Below are positions 33,641-45,320 of a stretch of 64,000 nt of DNA, piece after piece. The stretch lies in NCBI GenBank assembly GCA_030015575.1, contig CM057339.1, positions 771,296,809 through 771,360,808 of the forward strand, written 5' to 3'. The notes beneath the pieces are model-generated. The model did not search any database. It saw only the letters and a list, made by a program, of their open reading frames with translations, and was not told the origin of the DNA. This DNA is from Agapanthus africanus (taxonomy: Eukaryota > Streptophyta > Magnoliopsida > Asparagales > Amaryllidaceae). Made by a program: the position numbers and the translations under genes. The first letter of the stretch is position 1, and each line of letters starts with the position of its first letter.

Positions 33641-35046
33641 TGCCGATAAATGACTCATTTCCGGACGAACGGCTCTTGAATGTATCCTACGAACCTTGGT
33701 TCGTGGATATCGTGAACTATCTTGCAACGGGACTTATTCCTAGTGATTGGTCGAAACAAGACAAACTTCGATTTATATCCCAAGTAAAATATTTTTACTG
33801 GGATGAGCCTTATCTATTCAAGTATTGTTCCGATCAAATCATTCGCAGGTGTGTCCCTAACGATGAATTCAAGAGCGTGTTATCATTTTGTCATGATCAG
33901 GCACGCGGCGGTCACTTTGGACCTCGAAAAACGGTGGAGAAAGTTTTGCAATATGGCTTTTATTGGCCAACATTATTTAAAGATGCATTTGAACATTGCA
34001 AAACTTGTCCGCGATGTCAGCATTTGGGTCGGATTTCACGAAAGAACGAGATGCCGCTCCAACCTATATTGGTTGTGGAAATATTTGATGTTTGGGGTAT
34101 TGATTTTATGGGCCCTTTTCCCAACTCTGGGAATCTATATATCTTGTTAGCGGTTGATTATGTCTCGAAGTGGGTGGAAGCTATACCGTGTCGTACTAAT
34201 GACAACAAAGTTGTCATTAAGTTCCTTAAAGAAAATATCTTTTCGCGATTCGGACACCCTCGCGCAATAATTAGCGACAATGGGACACATTTCTGCAATC
34301 GGTCTTTCGAGGCCTTGATGCGGAAATATTCAATCACTCACAAGCTTTCTACGCCCTATCATCCCCAAACGAACATGCAGGCTGAGATCTCAAATAGGCA
34401 ACTTAAACAGATATTGGAGAAGACGGTTTCGAAAAACCGTAAAGATTGGTCAACCAAATTGACGGATGCTCTTTGGGCATTTCGCACCGCTTATAAGACC
34501 GATCTTGGTATGTCTCCATACCGCCTTGTGTTTGGGAAGGCATGCCACCTTCCTGTCTAGATTGAACATAAGGCAATGTGGGCTATTAAAGAGCATAATT
34601 TTGATCTTGATCATGCAGGCAGCTATCGGAAGCTGCAGTTGAATGAGCTAAGCGAACTCCGCGATGAAGCTTACGATAATGCGGTAATAGTAAAGAATAG
34701 GACTAAAGTGTTCCACGATAAAAATCTTTTTAGAAAAACCTTTACATCGAGGCAACAAGTCCTTCTTTACGATTCCCGTCTCCATCTTCATCCGGGTAAG
34801 CTTAAATCTCGTTGGAAAGGACCTTTTGTGGTGCGGTATGTACACCCGCACAGGGCAGTTGAAGTCGAAAATTTGAAAAACGGTTCAATTTTTAAAGTAA
34901 ATGGGCATAGATTAAAACCGTATTTTCTGCTGACCCCACGGAGGAGCTCCTGTTTTTACAGGAGCCGCTTTATCAAAACTAAATTTCCTCCGCCTCACCT
35001 CCATGTTTTTGTAACATTTTCTCATTTTAAGAATGGAGGTGAGTAA
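33641..35046 (+). pseudogene. Athila-like integrase (broken)
   Basis: HHCC zinc domain ([15 protein letters not shown], then CKTCPRCQ). The core has Asp in WGIDFMGPF (about 34096), Asp in ISDNGTHF (about 34272) and Glu in MQAEISNRQ (about 34385); the usual N-G before the Glu reads N-M. TAG at 34558-34560 stands where Glu of the family motif CHLPVE is expected, after which the C-terminal domain continues in frame ([10 protein letters not shown] ... [12 protein letters not shown]) to the stop at 35044-35046. Confidence 0.9.
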
Positions 35047-36364
35047 AAATGGATTTGATTGAATATCGGTGCGTGTCAAAGAACAAGTTTGGGGGTAGTT
35101 TTCATTTAACTATTATTTTACCCCTTGTATCTCTCCCCCAGTATATAGGTCCTTGTTCTCAAAAGGCTACATTAGTGAGGACACTGCTGAAAACAGGTTT
35201 GGGGGGAGGTTTGTATTCACTGAATTATCTTTGACACTGGGCATTTTTAAATTTTTTTTTTATAACAAAAGAGTAGAAAGTGAAAAATTACATCCAAAAG
35301 ATTTGAATAATTTAAGAAAACCAAGAAAATTAGAAGTTTTCTTAAACGAACTGGTAATAAGTAGTTATGAGCTGTTGTCCCAAGGATTAGTAAGATGAAG
35401 GAAGTCACTAATCTGAGGATAAAAATAAGTCTGAAAAATAGTTTCTATTCTGGAAGCCAAACATTTGAATGTTGATACCCTACTATATGCACTTACACAC
35501 GTCTTGAAACTCGGGATAGTAGAGGATACCTTGAAATGCTCTTGTCTAAAAGCTAAAGTATGAAGGAAATGAAAAAAAAATGAAAAAATGATGAAGAAAA
35601 TATAAAAATGGTGAAAGAAAAAAAATGAACACTGGTTTTGTATCGCCAAGGCAGCAATAAAAAAATATAGCGAGGGTGCCTCTTCACCTAGTGCCCTAAG
35701 GCCAACTGGTCTGGGAGTCACTGCTAAGCCTTAGGTGGTGCAAGACGAGGAAAATATTATCACCTAATCAGCAAGCACATAAGTAATCGGTCGGTTAGTA
35801 CCTCAAGAAGTATTAACGGTCGCATGAAAATGTGTGAGCAAATCTAAATATTCATCAAGTTAAAAAAAGTACTGAGGTAGATGGACAAGAGTACGATAGC
35901 TTGAATTGAATTCTCCGAGTGTAGGGATGTCCATTTCACACACGTAGGGGTATATGATCAATGTTTGGAAGAAAGATAGGAATGAAGAATAAATACGATG
36001 TTTTATTGAGGGATAATGTGATTTCTAACATTTTTTCATGACTATTAAGATAGGGCTCATAACAACTGAAAAGCTAGTATAGTTGGAAACTCTTATTTTC
36101 AAAGTCTTTCTTTTATGGTTCTTATCTTTATATGTAAATTTCACCATCTCTCTTTTATTATAGGATTTTGTGGGTGTAATCCGCTGAAAACCCTCAGGAG
36201 ACAACACTTCTCTTACTAAGGACACCTAGAGGTTGAACGGCTTGTTGCACGTGCTCAGTGCAATCGTGTCTGCCTACGAAAGTGTGCTTAGTTTTCTCCT
36301 TTCTTTTTCTCCTCTTGAATAAACTAGTTTGCTCGGGACGATCAAAAATAAGTTTCGGGGTATT
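35047..36364 (+). other. Athila-like 3' non-coding region with polypurine tracts
   Basis: No envelope-like ORF is visible. Polypurine-like runs occur at 35088-35099 (AAGTTTGGGGGTAG type), 35198-35210 (GGTTTGGGGGGAGG) and 36350-36362 (AAGTTTCGGGGTATT), the last adjacent to the 3' LTR and the likely active tract. The middle is A-rich. Confidence 0.65.
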
Positions 36365-37820
36365 TGTTCAGTTGATAAAACTGCACATTTGTCTTACATT
36401 TTTCCTACCATTTTCATATTAAAAAAGGACTTTATTATAATATATCATACATATGAGAGTTTATGTGTAAAAACACTATTTTCCATGTGTTAATATATTT
36501 TAATTAGCATTTTGTAGGAAAATGTATGCAAATAAATTCATTGACCAAATCCAAGTAGAACAAAATCTACTAAATATTATTTGAGTTGTTGTGCAGAATT
36601 TTTTCCAAGTGTGCAGAATTTTTCAAAGACTAGAATCAAGCAAATCAAGTTGTTGAAGAAGACTTGCCTAATTAAGAATCAAAACTTGGGGACCAAGTCT
36701 GGCAGCAACCACGAGAAGATTTCCAAATTCTGAAGATTCCTAGGATCGCCAAATGTCAAAGAGGGCCAGCCCCTAAAAATTGATCAACGGCTGAGATAAG
36801 AAGGCCGTGGATCCGCGGCATTAGCTCCTTGATGCCGCGGATCCGCGGCGGTTAAGAAGAGATAGAGGCTGAGGATTTTTGGGGAAAATCTTTTCTACAT
36901 TTTACCTAATATGGAAGCAAATGATTCTGGCTTTGCACTATAAAAAGACACCGAGAGCCTCTTGGAAAATTTATCAAGTCGACGAGATCACGAAGTCCCA
37001 GACGCTCACGCATCCATGATGGTCATCAACTGTTCGTCTACCTCCTTAGGAAAGATCGAGAAGCAACTAGTTTTGTAATCATTTTCTATGGAATAAAGTG
37101 TAGATTGTTCAAGTTGATTAATAAAGGTAGTTATTTTATTTAATTCTTTTGCATTATGTTTTCCCTCTCTGTCTTTTCATCTTCTTTTCCCAACATGCGC
37201 GAGTAATTCTCCGCTTGTTAGGGTTCGTAGGATTAGGGTAGGCTAATGGATGATGAACATCCCTAAACCCTTTTTAAGTCCTATAAAGTTTATGAACTTT
37301 ATCAAAAGAATCATTAACATCCTAATCGGGCGCGCTAGCAATTCTTTGCTAGTTCTGACCGCGATTAGAGATTAGATCAACGATTGTTTTGGTAAAGGCT
37401 AGATATGAACGGAGTTCCGTGTCGAGATAAGGGTTAAGAGTGGGATTCCTTTTCCCTCAAGAAACCCTAATCTACACGCATCACCGTCGTTCTAGTTTTA
37501 AATCTATTAAAGGATAAAAAGGGTAACTTTTAATTAATCATCCATAACTACTAAATCCTAACGAACCCTACAAGCCCTCTTATTATATTATCTACATCCC
37601 TAAAATAATCTAGATCTATATTTTTTGCATTCTTGCTTAACGTAGATCTAGAAACCATTCTTCAAAATTCTTTATCCCTCCTCTCTTTTTCAACACATCT
37701 AAAGTAAGAATAAAAGGTTCAACGTTTCCCTGAGGACGACCCGTACTCACCTCGGTCTAGCTACGCGCGACACCGTTCTGATTGCGGTTAACTACTAAAC
37801 ACACTCTTTCGTAACAATCA
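36365..37820 (+). repeat. Athila-like 3' LTR
   Basis: Starts TGTTCAGTTGATAAAAC and ends GTAACAATCA; 1456 bp. It keeps two palindrome copies (36805-36818 with one change, 36835-36848), where the 5' LTR keeps one. Confidence 0.95.
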
Positions 37821-37825
37821 GCGAC
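37821..37825. other. right target-site duplication (gcgac)
   Basis: Exact copy of 27018-27022. Confidence 0.95.
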
Positions 37826-39491
37826 CTTCGTCGCCAATGCTCAACAGCAGCCTAGTGGCCCAAAACTAACAGATCGCCTAGACGAGAGACGGCGATTCTT
37901 TAATGAGAAAATGATGCGTCCTTATTCGTTTCCCCGGGACAAAACGAGGAGATTGTTCAAGCTGACGGTGCGCAACAGGCTCATCAACTAACCGGATCCA
38001 AAATGCCCATTGCAACCCGGTGAGACTAATAATCCAAATTATTTCCCCTATCACCAAGCGATGGGCCATCCAATCGAAGATTGCTTCATCTTCAAAGGGT
38101 GGATTGAGAACCAATACCAACAGGGCAAATTCACACTGTCCGAGAATTGGAAAGTAAACCCGCCCCAGCCGCACACTCTCAAAAAGGTGGACACACCGGG
38201 GGCATCGTGCTCTTTTGTCGAAGAAGCTCCATGGGAGGTCGTTCTTTCAGCCAAAACGAAAAGAATGCTGAAGGATCTCCAAACATGTCCGGCGATCAAA
38301 TGGAAAAGTCCACTGGAACCCGAAATCATCAAGGGAATGCTGAAACCGTGCCCAACTCCAAAAATTGGTGGTGATAGTCAAAGCGTCCACACCCAGCCGT
38401 CAAAGTCTTCGAAGAAGAAGAAAAAGACCAAAAAGCCCGTGAACCCTGATGACAAGCGCACGGACCTGCAAAAACATATTGACGCGCTGGAAGAATATAA
38501 CCAGAGGGCGCGGACCCTGGTCACACTTCAAGAGTTTCTCAGCCACGTCCTTGAGGACGAAGAGGATGATAATAGAGAAGACTCGTCGGATGAACCTGAG
38601 GATTATGTGGAAAGCTGCCATGTGATCTCTCACTCGTCGATAGATGGTGAAGAAGCTCCTGACGTAGAGAAACTGAGGGTAGATCTTGAGCCGGAACTTC
38701 TAGGACCATCAGACGAAATGATTGATGCATTCCTGAACGAAGCTCTTCTGAAAAGCAAAGCTGATCGAGAGCGCGAAATGGCCATATTTGAAAAAGCCAA
38801 ACGCCGGCGACTGGACGAAAAGGTTAAAACACCCCAACCAGACCGAGGCATGCCCGCGACAGACAAGAGCAGGCTTAAAACGAAGAAAAGGTTCGCTAAA
38901 GCCACATCGATGAGAATGAAGCTGCCACCCTCCGAAGGAAACACTTCTGATGAAATACACCTTAATGAAGAGGATGTGCATCCTAATTACTATTTATATC
39001 ATCGAAAGATTGCACACCCTACTGAAGAATGCAACGCCATTAAAAATTGGTGGCAAGGGTATGTCGCTCACAGAAAGCACTTCAAGAGGATGAAGCGTGA
39101 AGCTCGTCGACAGCGGAAAAATACGACAGACGAACGTGGAAGAGCTGCCGGCAACTGTCACATGGTTGATAGCAGGGGATCAGAAGTACTCACTTTCAGG
39201 AGTGATTCTAAAGAAGAAATGACTCTTGGCCCGCTCTTCAAAGAATCCACCTCAGGAAAAAAGGAAGAACCGAAGAGCTGTGAGAACATTCAGCTGCGCA
39301 ATCGCACATTACCTGAAAAGAATCTCGGACCCGTAAAAAAGGGGTTGAACAAAAAGGATAAGAGAAAAGAAAAGGTCCCTGAGGATATCACCCTCGATGA
39401 CCAAGCCGTCAAAGAGCTGACAGCTATGGATCCGCCCAAGAAAAACAAGGTGGATTACAACGTTCTGGCACGCCTGAGGAAGATACCCTCA
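37826..39491 (+). pseudogene. Tat Gag C-terminal part
   Basis: Continues the gag split by the nested element (TFVANAQQ, LTDRLDERRRF). It carries His/Cys boxes of the Tat Gag type at 38037-38100 (NPNYFPYHQAMGHPIEDC) and 38985-39050 (HPNYYLYHRKIAHPTEEC); the first Cys of the usual C-x2-H box is absent in both. The middle is strongly charged (KKKKKTKK near 38413, acidic around 38560). Ends with VLARLRKIPS at the TAG 39492-39494, which is in frame with the protease, so this stop is a lesion or readthrough point. Confidence 0.8.
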
Positions 39492-39494
39492 TAG

Positions 39495-40016
39495 CTAAGC
39501 ATTCTCGACGCCCTTCTGCTATCCAAAGAGGCGAGAGATTCTTTGATCAAGGCACTACAAGAGCCCGAGCAGTTCCAAGATTTCCTCGCCGAAGAAAAGA
39601 TGAAAGACGAGCTGGAAGAAGTGCACACAACCGATATCACCTTCGGCGATGAGGATCTCCTCCTAGGGACGTACGAGCATAACCGTCCCCTTTATGTCTC
39701 TGGATACTGTCATGATATTAAAATAGGAAAGATCCTGATTGACAATGGGTCCTCCGTCAATCTCCTCAATGTAAGAGTGTTGAAGGAAATCTGCATGAGC
39801 ATTCAGCACCTCACTCGTGATAAAATCACCATCTCCGGATTTGACTCCCAGTCATCACGGACGTTCGGGTCTGTAATATTGACATTACACTTTGGGCTGC
39901 CTGTCACGGATATCAAGTTTCATGTCATGGACGCCAAGACTTGCTACAACGCTTTTCTCGGCAGGCCTTGGTTACACGAATACAACATCATCCTTCTACA
40001 CAACATCAGTATATGA
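39495..40016 (+). pseudogene. Tat aspartic protease
   Basis: Same frame as the preceding Gag part. DALLLSKEARDSLIKAL resembles the start of Tat protease regions. The active site is IDNGSSVNLL with Asp at 39741. The segment SGFDSQSSRTFGSVIL, the LPVTDIKFHVMDA strand and YNAFLGRPWLH follow. The family cleaves the polyprotein. The open frame ends at 40014-40016. Confidence 0.85.
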
Positions 40017-41481
40017 AGTATTTCAAGGATGGTCTCGAGTACACTGTGACAGGGGAACTAAACCCATTCTCCATGAACGAAGTCCGAAAGTACGAAGATG
40101 CAAAATACTTCTTACCAGATTTTGAAGATACGTAAAGATGCCATAAATCGAAGAACAAAGCTATCACCACTATTCCAATCTTCGGAATTGACACTAAGGA
40201 GGAAGAAGAAATAGTTTATTCAGAGCCCCCCAATACACCAAGCCGGGACCGTCCACCCCTATTCTGGTCTTCGGCAGCGACTCAGAAGATTAGATCAATG
40301 ACATATTTTCTATTCGGCCATCAATACAAGCCTTCGCTAGCGATGATCGGAGCTTACAAATCGCCATGGTTCCGCAAGTGCATTACAAAGGGCTCGACGC
40401 GCTTGGTACCTATAGTGTGCAAGAACTGCAGACATTCTACGTCCCTCCCAGGCGAAAAGATGAAAAGGCGATCCTCTTTTATCAATCCACAGAAACCAAA
40501 GTGGAGAAAGAAGTTTGGCATGGTGCCGATTCGACACTTGATAGGCTCTAGCCCATCCGTCTGCCCAGATACTACACAGAAGAATTGAAGAGGCTGTTGA
40601 GGCGCCAAGGCGTACCCCTTAAGCAGATTGCTCAAGAAGCTCAGTTCTACAACAGGATCTGGAACGTCTCCGGAACTCAACGAAAATTGCCCAACGGGAG
40701 AATAGAAGCGATCGGGCTTGGATATGTTCAATCCAAGAAACGGGAACAATTCCATAAGTGCTACGTTATACATGACTTCGATGAAGAAGGAAATGCTCTG
40801 TTAGAAGACGCTAACCCTGAACTAAAATGAGGTCTCGCCATTAAAATGCTAAGTCCGTCATTTGAAGAACAGATGAACAAGATTATAAGGAAAGCGGGTC
40901 AAAAAGTCCGGGATGACCATAGCCGCGAAATGGCCATTGACAAGAAATCTAAGAAGCAGCGCCTCCTTCAGCAGGATACGGAGAATGACGATGCCCTTCG
41001 TTGTAAACCCGTCATATAGAAGACACAACGCAGAGGTAAAAACAAGATAAAGAACGGAAAAGACGTTCGACAGCGGCAAAGCGGGTCCAAGAAGCCACGC
41101 GATCGAGAATTGAGCAGCAGAGTTCCGTCTCTTATAAAGAAGATGGGTCGAGCATATTCATTTCCCCGATACAAGACAAAGAAGATATTCGATCTTGTCA
41201 TAAAACATCAGATGATGACACTTCCAGAGTCCAAGCACCCCGAGCAAGCAGGTGAAGTTCATCATCCGAACTATTGCTCCTATCACCGAGCGATAGGACA
41301 TCCTCTCGAAGACTACTTCACATTCAAAGACTGGGTAGAAAACCAGTATCAGAAAGGAAGGTTCGCTCTATCTAGCAGTTAGAGGGTAACCCTACTACAG
41401 AAGCATGAACTAAAAGCCGCACATGCAGCGAGAGTAGAGCCGGATCGACATCGGTCTTGGAAGTGATCTCGTACCTGTCAC
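40017..41481 (+). pseudogene. Tat pol spacer between protease and RT (degenerate)
   Basis: Frames change repeatedly. Pieces resembling Tat pol linker are visible: a stretch around 40585-40830 (IEAIGLGYVQSKK, CYVIHDFDEEG) and a third His/Cys box at 41264-41345 (HHPNYCSYHRAIGHPLED) followed by the same NQYQ-x-G-x-F tail as the first box. The third box has its first Cys but ends in Tyr where Cys is expected. I do not assign a separate gene. Confidence 0.55.
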
Positions 41482-43050
41482 GTGATAACGCTGTCAGAAG
41501 AAGAACCCGAGAATATGGATGACTTCCCCTGGTGCTTCGAAAATGATGATGACGAGGTGATCTCAAAGTTTCCACCGGCACCAATAGAGTTGGAAGATGG
41601 GATACATACTACTGCAGATAACCTCAAGAAAATTGACTTGGGGACGGCAAGTGACCCGCGGCCGACATTCGTCAGTGAGCTGTTGTCTGAAGAAAGGGTG
41701 GCTACGCTTAAAGACATGCTCATGCAGTATAAAGATTTCTTCGCATGGAACTATTCCGAGATGCCGGGACTAGATCCGGAAATAGCCGTACACAGATTGG
41801 CGATTTCTCCAGACGTCAAGCCGATCAAACAAGCACCGAGAAGAATGCAGCTCGAGCTTGAGATGAGCATCAACGCCGAGGTCAAGAAGCTAATCGACTC
41901 CGGCTTCATCCAAGAAGTTCAATACTCTGACTGGATTTCCAATATCGTCCCAGTGATGAAGAAAAATGGGACGGTGTGCATATGTGTGGACTTTCGGGAT
42001 CTCAACAAAGCTTTCCCGAAGGACGACTTTCCAGTACCGGTCACTGAGCTGATGATAGATAATACATCCACTCACGAAGTTTTCTCCTTCATGAACGGCT
42101 CATCAGGATACAATCAGATAAAGATGCATCCCGAGGACCAGAAGCATACCGCTTTCCAGACCCCTTTGGGCATATTCTGATACAAGGTGATGCCTTTCGG
42201 TCTAAAGAACGCCGGTGCCACCTATCAGAGGACCATGACGAAGATTTTCGATGACCTCATACATGAAATCGTCGAATGCTATATCGACGACCTCGTAGTT
42301 AAATGCAAATCATACGAGGAACATTTAGAACATCTGAAGATCGTGTTTCAGCGCCTTCGGAAATACAACTTAGAGATGAACCCTCTCAAATGCGCGTTTG
42401 GAGTTTCCTCGGGCAAGTTCCTAGGATTCATCGTCCGACACCGAGGCATAGAGATAGACCCGTCGAAGATCAAGGCGATCATGGAAATGCCTCCACCAAG
42501 GACTCTCAAGCAACCGCGGTCTCTCCAAAGGAAGCTCGCGTATATCCGGCGATTTATAACCGATCTCTCAGGCAAGTGTCGTCCTTACAGTCACTTAATG
42601 AAGAAGGGAACCACGTTCGTCTGGGATCGCAAATGCCAAAGTGCACTGGACGAAATCAAGCAATACCTGCAGAATCCGCCAGTACTGGCCGCTCCCGTTA
42701 AAGGAAAACCTCTCGTCCTGTATACAACAGCCCTCGAAGGTTCTTTAGGAGCGCTGTGGGCACAAGAGAACGACCAAGGGAAGGAGAGAGCCCTCTACTA
42801 CTTGATTCGAGTTCTCCTGGTGGCAGAAAGCAATTACTCCCCCATCGAAAAATACTGCTTGGCGTTGATCTTCGCGATAATGAAGCTCAGACACTATGCG
42901 TTGGCACATGAGGTCCACCTCATATCAAAGGTGGATCCTCTCAAATACTTGATGTCAAAAGCCATATTAATGGAACGGCTCGCTAAATGGGCCCTACTCT
43001 TAATGGAATTCTCGATAACTTATCGTCCTCTCAAGGCAATGAAAGGCTAG
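41482..43050 (+). pseudogene. Tat reverse transcriptase and first RNase H
   Basis: RT motifs in order: YKDFFAWNYSEMPGLDP, then VKKLIDSGFIQEVQYSDW, VCVDF-like CICVDFRDLNKAFPKDDFP, SGYNQIKMHPEDQKHTAF, MPFGLKNAGATYQRTM and catalytic YIDD at 42280-42291. TGA at 42178-42180 stands in a position where Cys or Arg is usual (FxYKVMPFG) and is in frame. The RNase H of Ty3 type follows (FVWDRKCQSALDEIK, LYTTALEGSLGALWAQEN, SPIEKYCLALIFAIMKLRHY). TAG at 43048-43050 replaces the Gln expected in KGQxIADFL. Confidence 0.9.
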
Positions 43051-43560
43051 ACCATCGCCGACTTCCTCGCTGAGCATCCGATACCTGCCGACTCTCCCTT
43101 GAACTGCGAATTGCCCGGCGAGCACGCGTTTGACACAATCGATGAGGAGAGAAGAGAGAATGATACCAAGTGGGAACTCTACTTCGATGGAGCGTCTTCT
43201 ATGAAGAAGCGCAAACAAAGCACCCCCATAATTAAATCAGCGGTAGGCCTCAACTTCGTGAGCCCATAAGGAGGGATAATGCGCTTTGTCTTCTCCTTAA
43301 CAGAGCCGAGGACGAATAATGAAGCCAAATATGAAGCTTTGATAGCAGGTCTTGAGATCACTGTCGACATGGGAATTGAAAACCTCATCATATACGGAGA
43401 CTCCCAGCTGGTCGTTAGTCAAGTAAATGGCGACTATCAAACGTGCAAACCAGAATTGGTAAAGTACGGCGAGAGAGTGCAGCAACTGCTGACTCAAACC
43501 CTGCCTATGCCCTGGAAAACATACCGCGTGCGGAAAATAGCAAAGCAGATGCATTAGCCA
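43051..43560 (+). pseudogene. second (archaeal-type) RNase H of Tat lineage
   Basis: After TIADFLAEHPI the sequence shows a second RNase H: WELYFDGASS (Asp at 43186-43188), NNEAKYEALIAGLEI (Glu near 43327), IYGDSQLVVSQV (Asp near 43402) and, after a frameshift near 43480, IPRAENSKADALAMLA with the last Asp. These are the four catalytic acids. A duplicated RNase H after RT is the Tat-lineage signature. A stop at 43267-43269 is present. Confidence 0.87.
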
Positions 43561-44974
43561 TGCTCGCTAAAGAATTGGCTGACGAGAACCTCGATGACGT
43601 GAGGATCGTTGTGCAAAGCCGTCGGGTTCTTGCACCGGCAGAAATGTCTCCAGAGCCGGCCGAAGAAAAAGGAGAGACCGAGCAAGTGACCCTACAAATA
43701 AACGACCAGGAAAAGGCTAAGGATTAGAGAGAAGTCTTTATAGACTACTTCAAATCCCGTCGAACGCCTGAAGATGCATCCTTAAGACATCAGCTCATGA
43801 AATGAGCTCTGTCTTTCGCCTTCGTCGATGATACTCTGTACAAGAGATCGTTCAACTCTCTATGGCTAAGATGCCTGGGGCCGGAAGAAGCAAAGAGAAT
43901 CATCCAAGAAACTCACGACGGACTCTGCGGTTCTCATCAAACCGGGCCAAAAATGAAACTAAAGATCAAAAGGATGTGCTACTATTGGCCTACGATGATC
44001 CAAGACTGCCTAGAATACGCGAAGCAGTGCCACTCGTGCCAAATTCATGGGGACTTTATCCATCAGCATCCAAATCCGCTACACCCAACGGTGGCTAGCT
44101 GGCCGTTCGAAATGTGGGGAGCTGACATAATCGGGCCCATTGAACCAGTATCGTCCAGTGGACATCGATTCATTTTGGCAACCACCGATTACTTCTCCAA
44201 GTGGGCAGAAGCAGTACTACTAAGAGAAGTGAAATCAGAGAATATCCTCCATTTCTTCAAGACACACGTCATTTATCGTTTCGGCACTCCGCGATGGATT
44301 ATCTCCGATAACGGGCCAGCCTACAGAAGCCACAATATCAGCCGCTTTGCACAACAGCATAACATAGACTGGAGATACTCTTCGGTCTATAATCCCCGAG
44401 CTAACGGTCTAGCTGAGGCCTTTAACAAGACCTTGACGAATATCGTGAAAAAGACGGTGTCTCGAAATAAGAGGGACTGGCACGAGAGACTGCATGAAGC
44501 TCTCTGTGCGTATCGAACTACGTTCAAAACAGCCACGAACACAACGTCGTATGCATTGGTATTCGGCACAGAAGCAGTACTCCCCCTCGAGATAGAGTTA
44601 CCCTCTCTACGAGTGGTAGTTCATGACGAGCTAACGGACGAAAAGAATGCTCACCTTCGGCTTGAGGAGCTCGACGCCCTTGATGAAACCCGGCTCATGG
44701 CTCAACAAAACCTGGAGGCTTACAAAGCAAAGATGACGCGCTCATACGAGAGATTGACTAGGCCGAGAACATTCTGCCAAGGCGAACTCGTGCTAGTGGT
44801 CAAGAGACCTATGATCCTTAATCATGCCAAACGGGGAAAATTCGAGCCGAACTATGAAGCCCGTACATCATAGACAAAGTTTACCAGGGTGGAGCCTATC
44901 TACACATAGACATGCATGTTGAAAGACCTTTCAGGCCAATAAACGGTCGCTTCCTGAAAAAATACTATGCCTGA
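43561..44974 (+). pseudogene. Tat integrase (broken)
   Basis: Continues from the second RNase H frame. HHCC domain (THDGLCGSHQTGPKM, then CYYWPTM, CHSCQIHG). Catalytic acids: Asp in WGADIIGPI (about 44122), Asp in ISDNGPAYRS (about 44305), Glu in NGLAEAFNK (about 44415). Stops at 43724-43726 and 43802-43804 are in frame. A one-base slip near 44865 shifts the end, which then reads IIDKVYQGGAYL and INGRFLKKYYA to the stop at 44972-44974, a normal Tat pol end. Confidence 0.88.
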
Positions 44975-45320
44975 CGAGTCACGGCCTAGGTCAACGATAG
45001 ATGACGATGCCTATGTCCGCTCTCTATCTTCTTAAGCCAAAACTCTATAAGTAGTGGCTGGCAAATAGACCGAAACGTCCTTAAACTAACAATGGACCAC
45101 TATGTCCTAAAACTAGCTATTGACCAAGACGTCGATAAACTACTACGGACTGCAGCATCCCAAGGCTGACAAAAGAAAGAAAGAAAGAAAGAAAGAAAAT
45201 GGTATGTCCGTAAGCGAGATGGGCACGGATGAAAACCCGAAAGGGCTCCGTGAGTAAAAACAGCAGGGCAGCCGGCGAGTGTTGTGAAAACCCGAAAGGG
45301 CGCAATCTCGTTAAAAGACA
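44975..45320 (+). other. start of Tat 3' region
   Basis: Non-coding. Holds GGACC-type repeat units resembling the LTR array (about 45065-45160) and an (AAAG)n microsatellite at 45171-45199. Confidence 0.6.

Larger units (their letters stand above)
27023..37820 (+). mobile_element. Athila-like Ty3/gypsy element nested in gag
   Basis: A 10.8-kb element with LTRs at 27023-28444 and 36365-37820, TG...CA ends and a perfect 5-bp duplication. The primer site TGGCGCCGTTGCCGAGGA is of the tRNA-Asp type typical of Athila. Coding order is gag, PR, RT, RNase H, IN (29404-35046). The Gag and the IN C-terminus ([21 protein letters not shown]) match the Athila pattern. No envelope-like ORF is found between IN and the 3' LTR. 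Stops and frameshifts make it defective. It is younger than the Tat element it interrupts. Confidence 0.93.

Noticed and set aside
34561..36364. envelope-like gene in the Athila-like element
   Set aside because: Only short frames without membrane segments or signal peptide are present after the integrase end.
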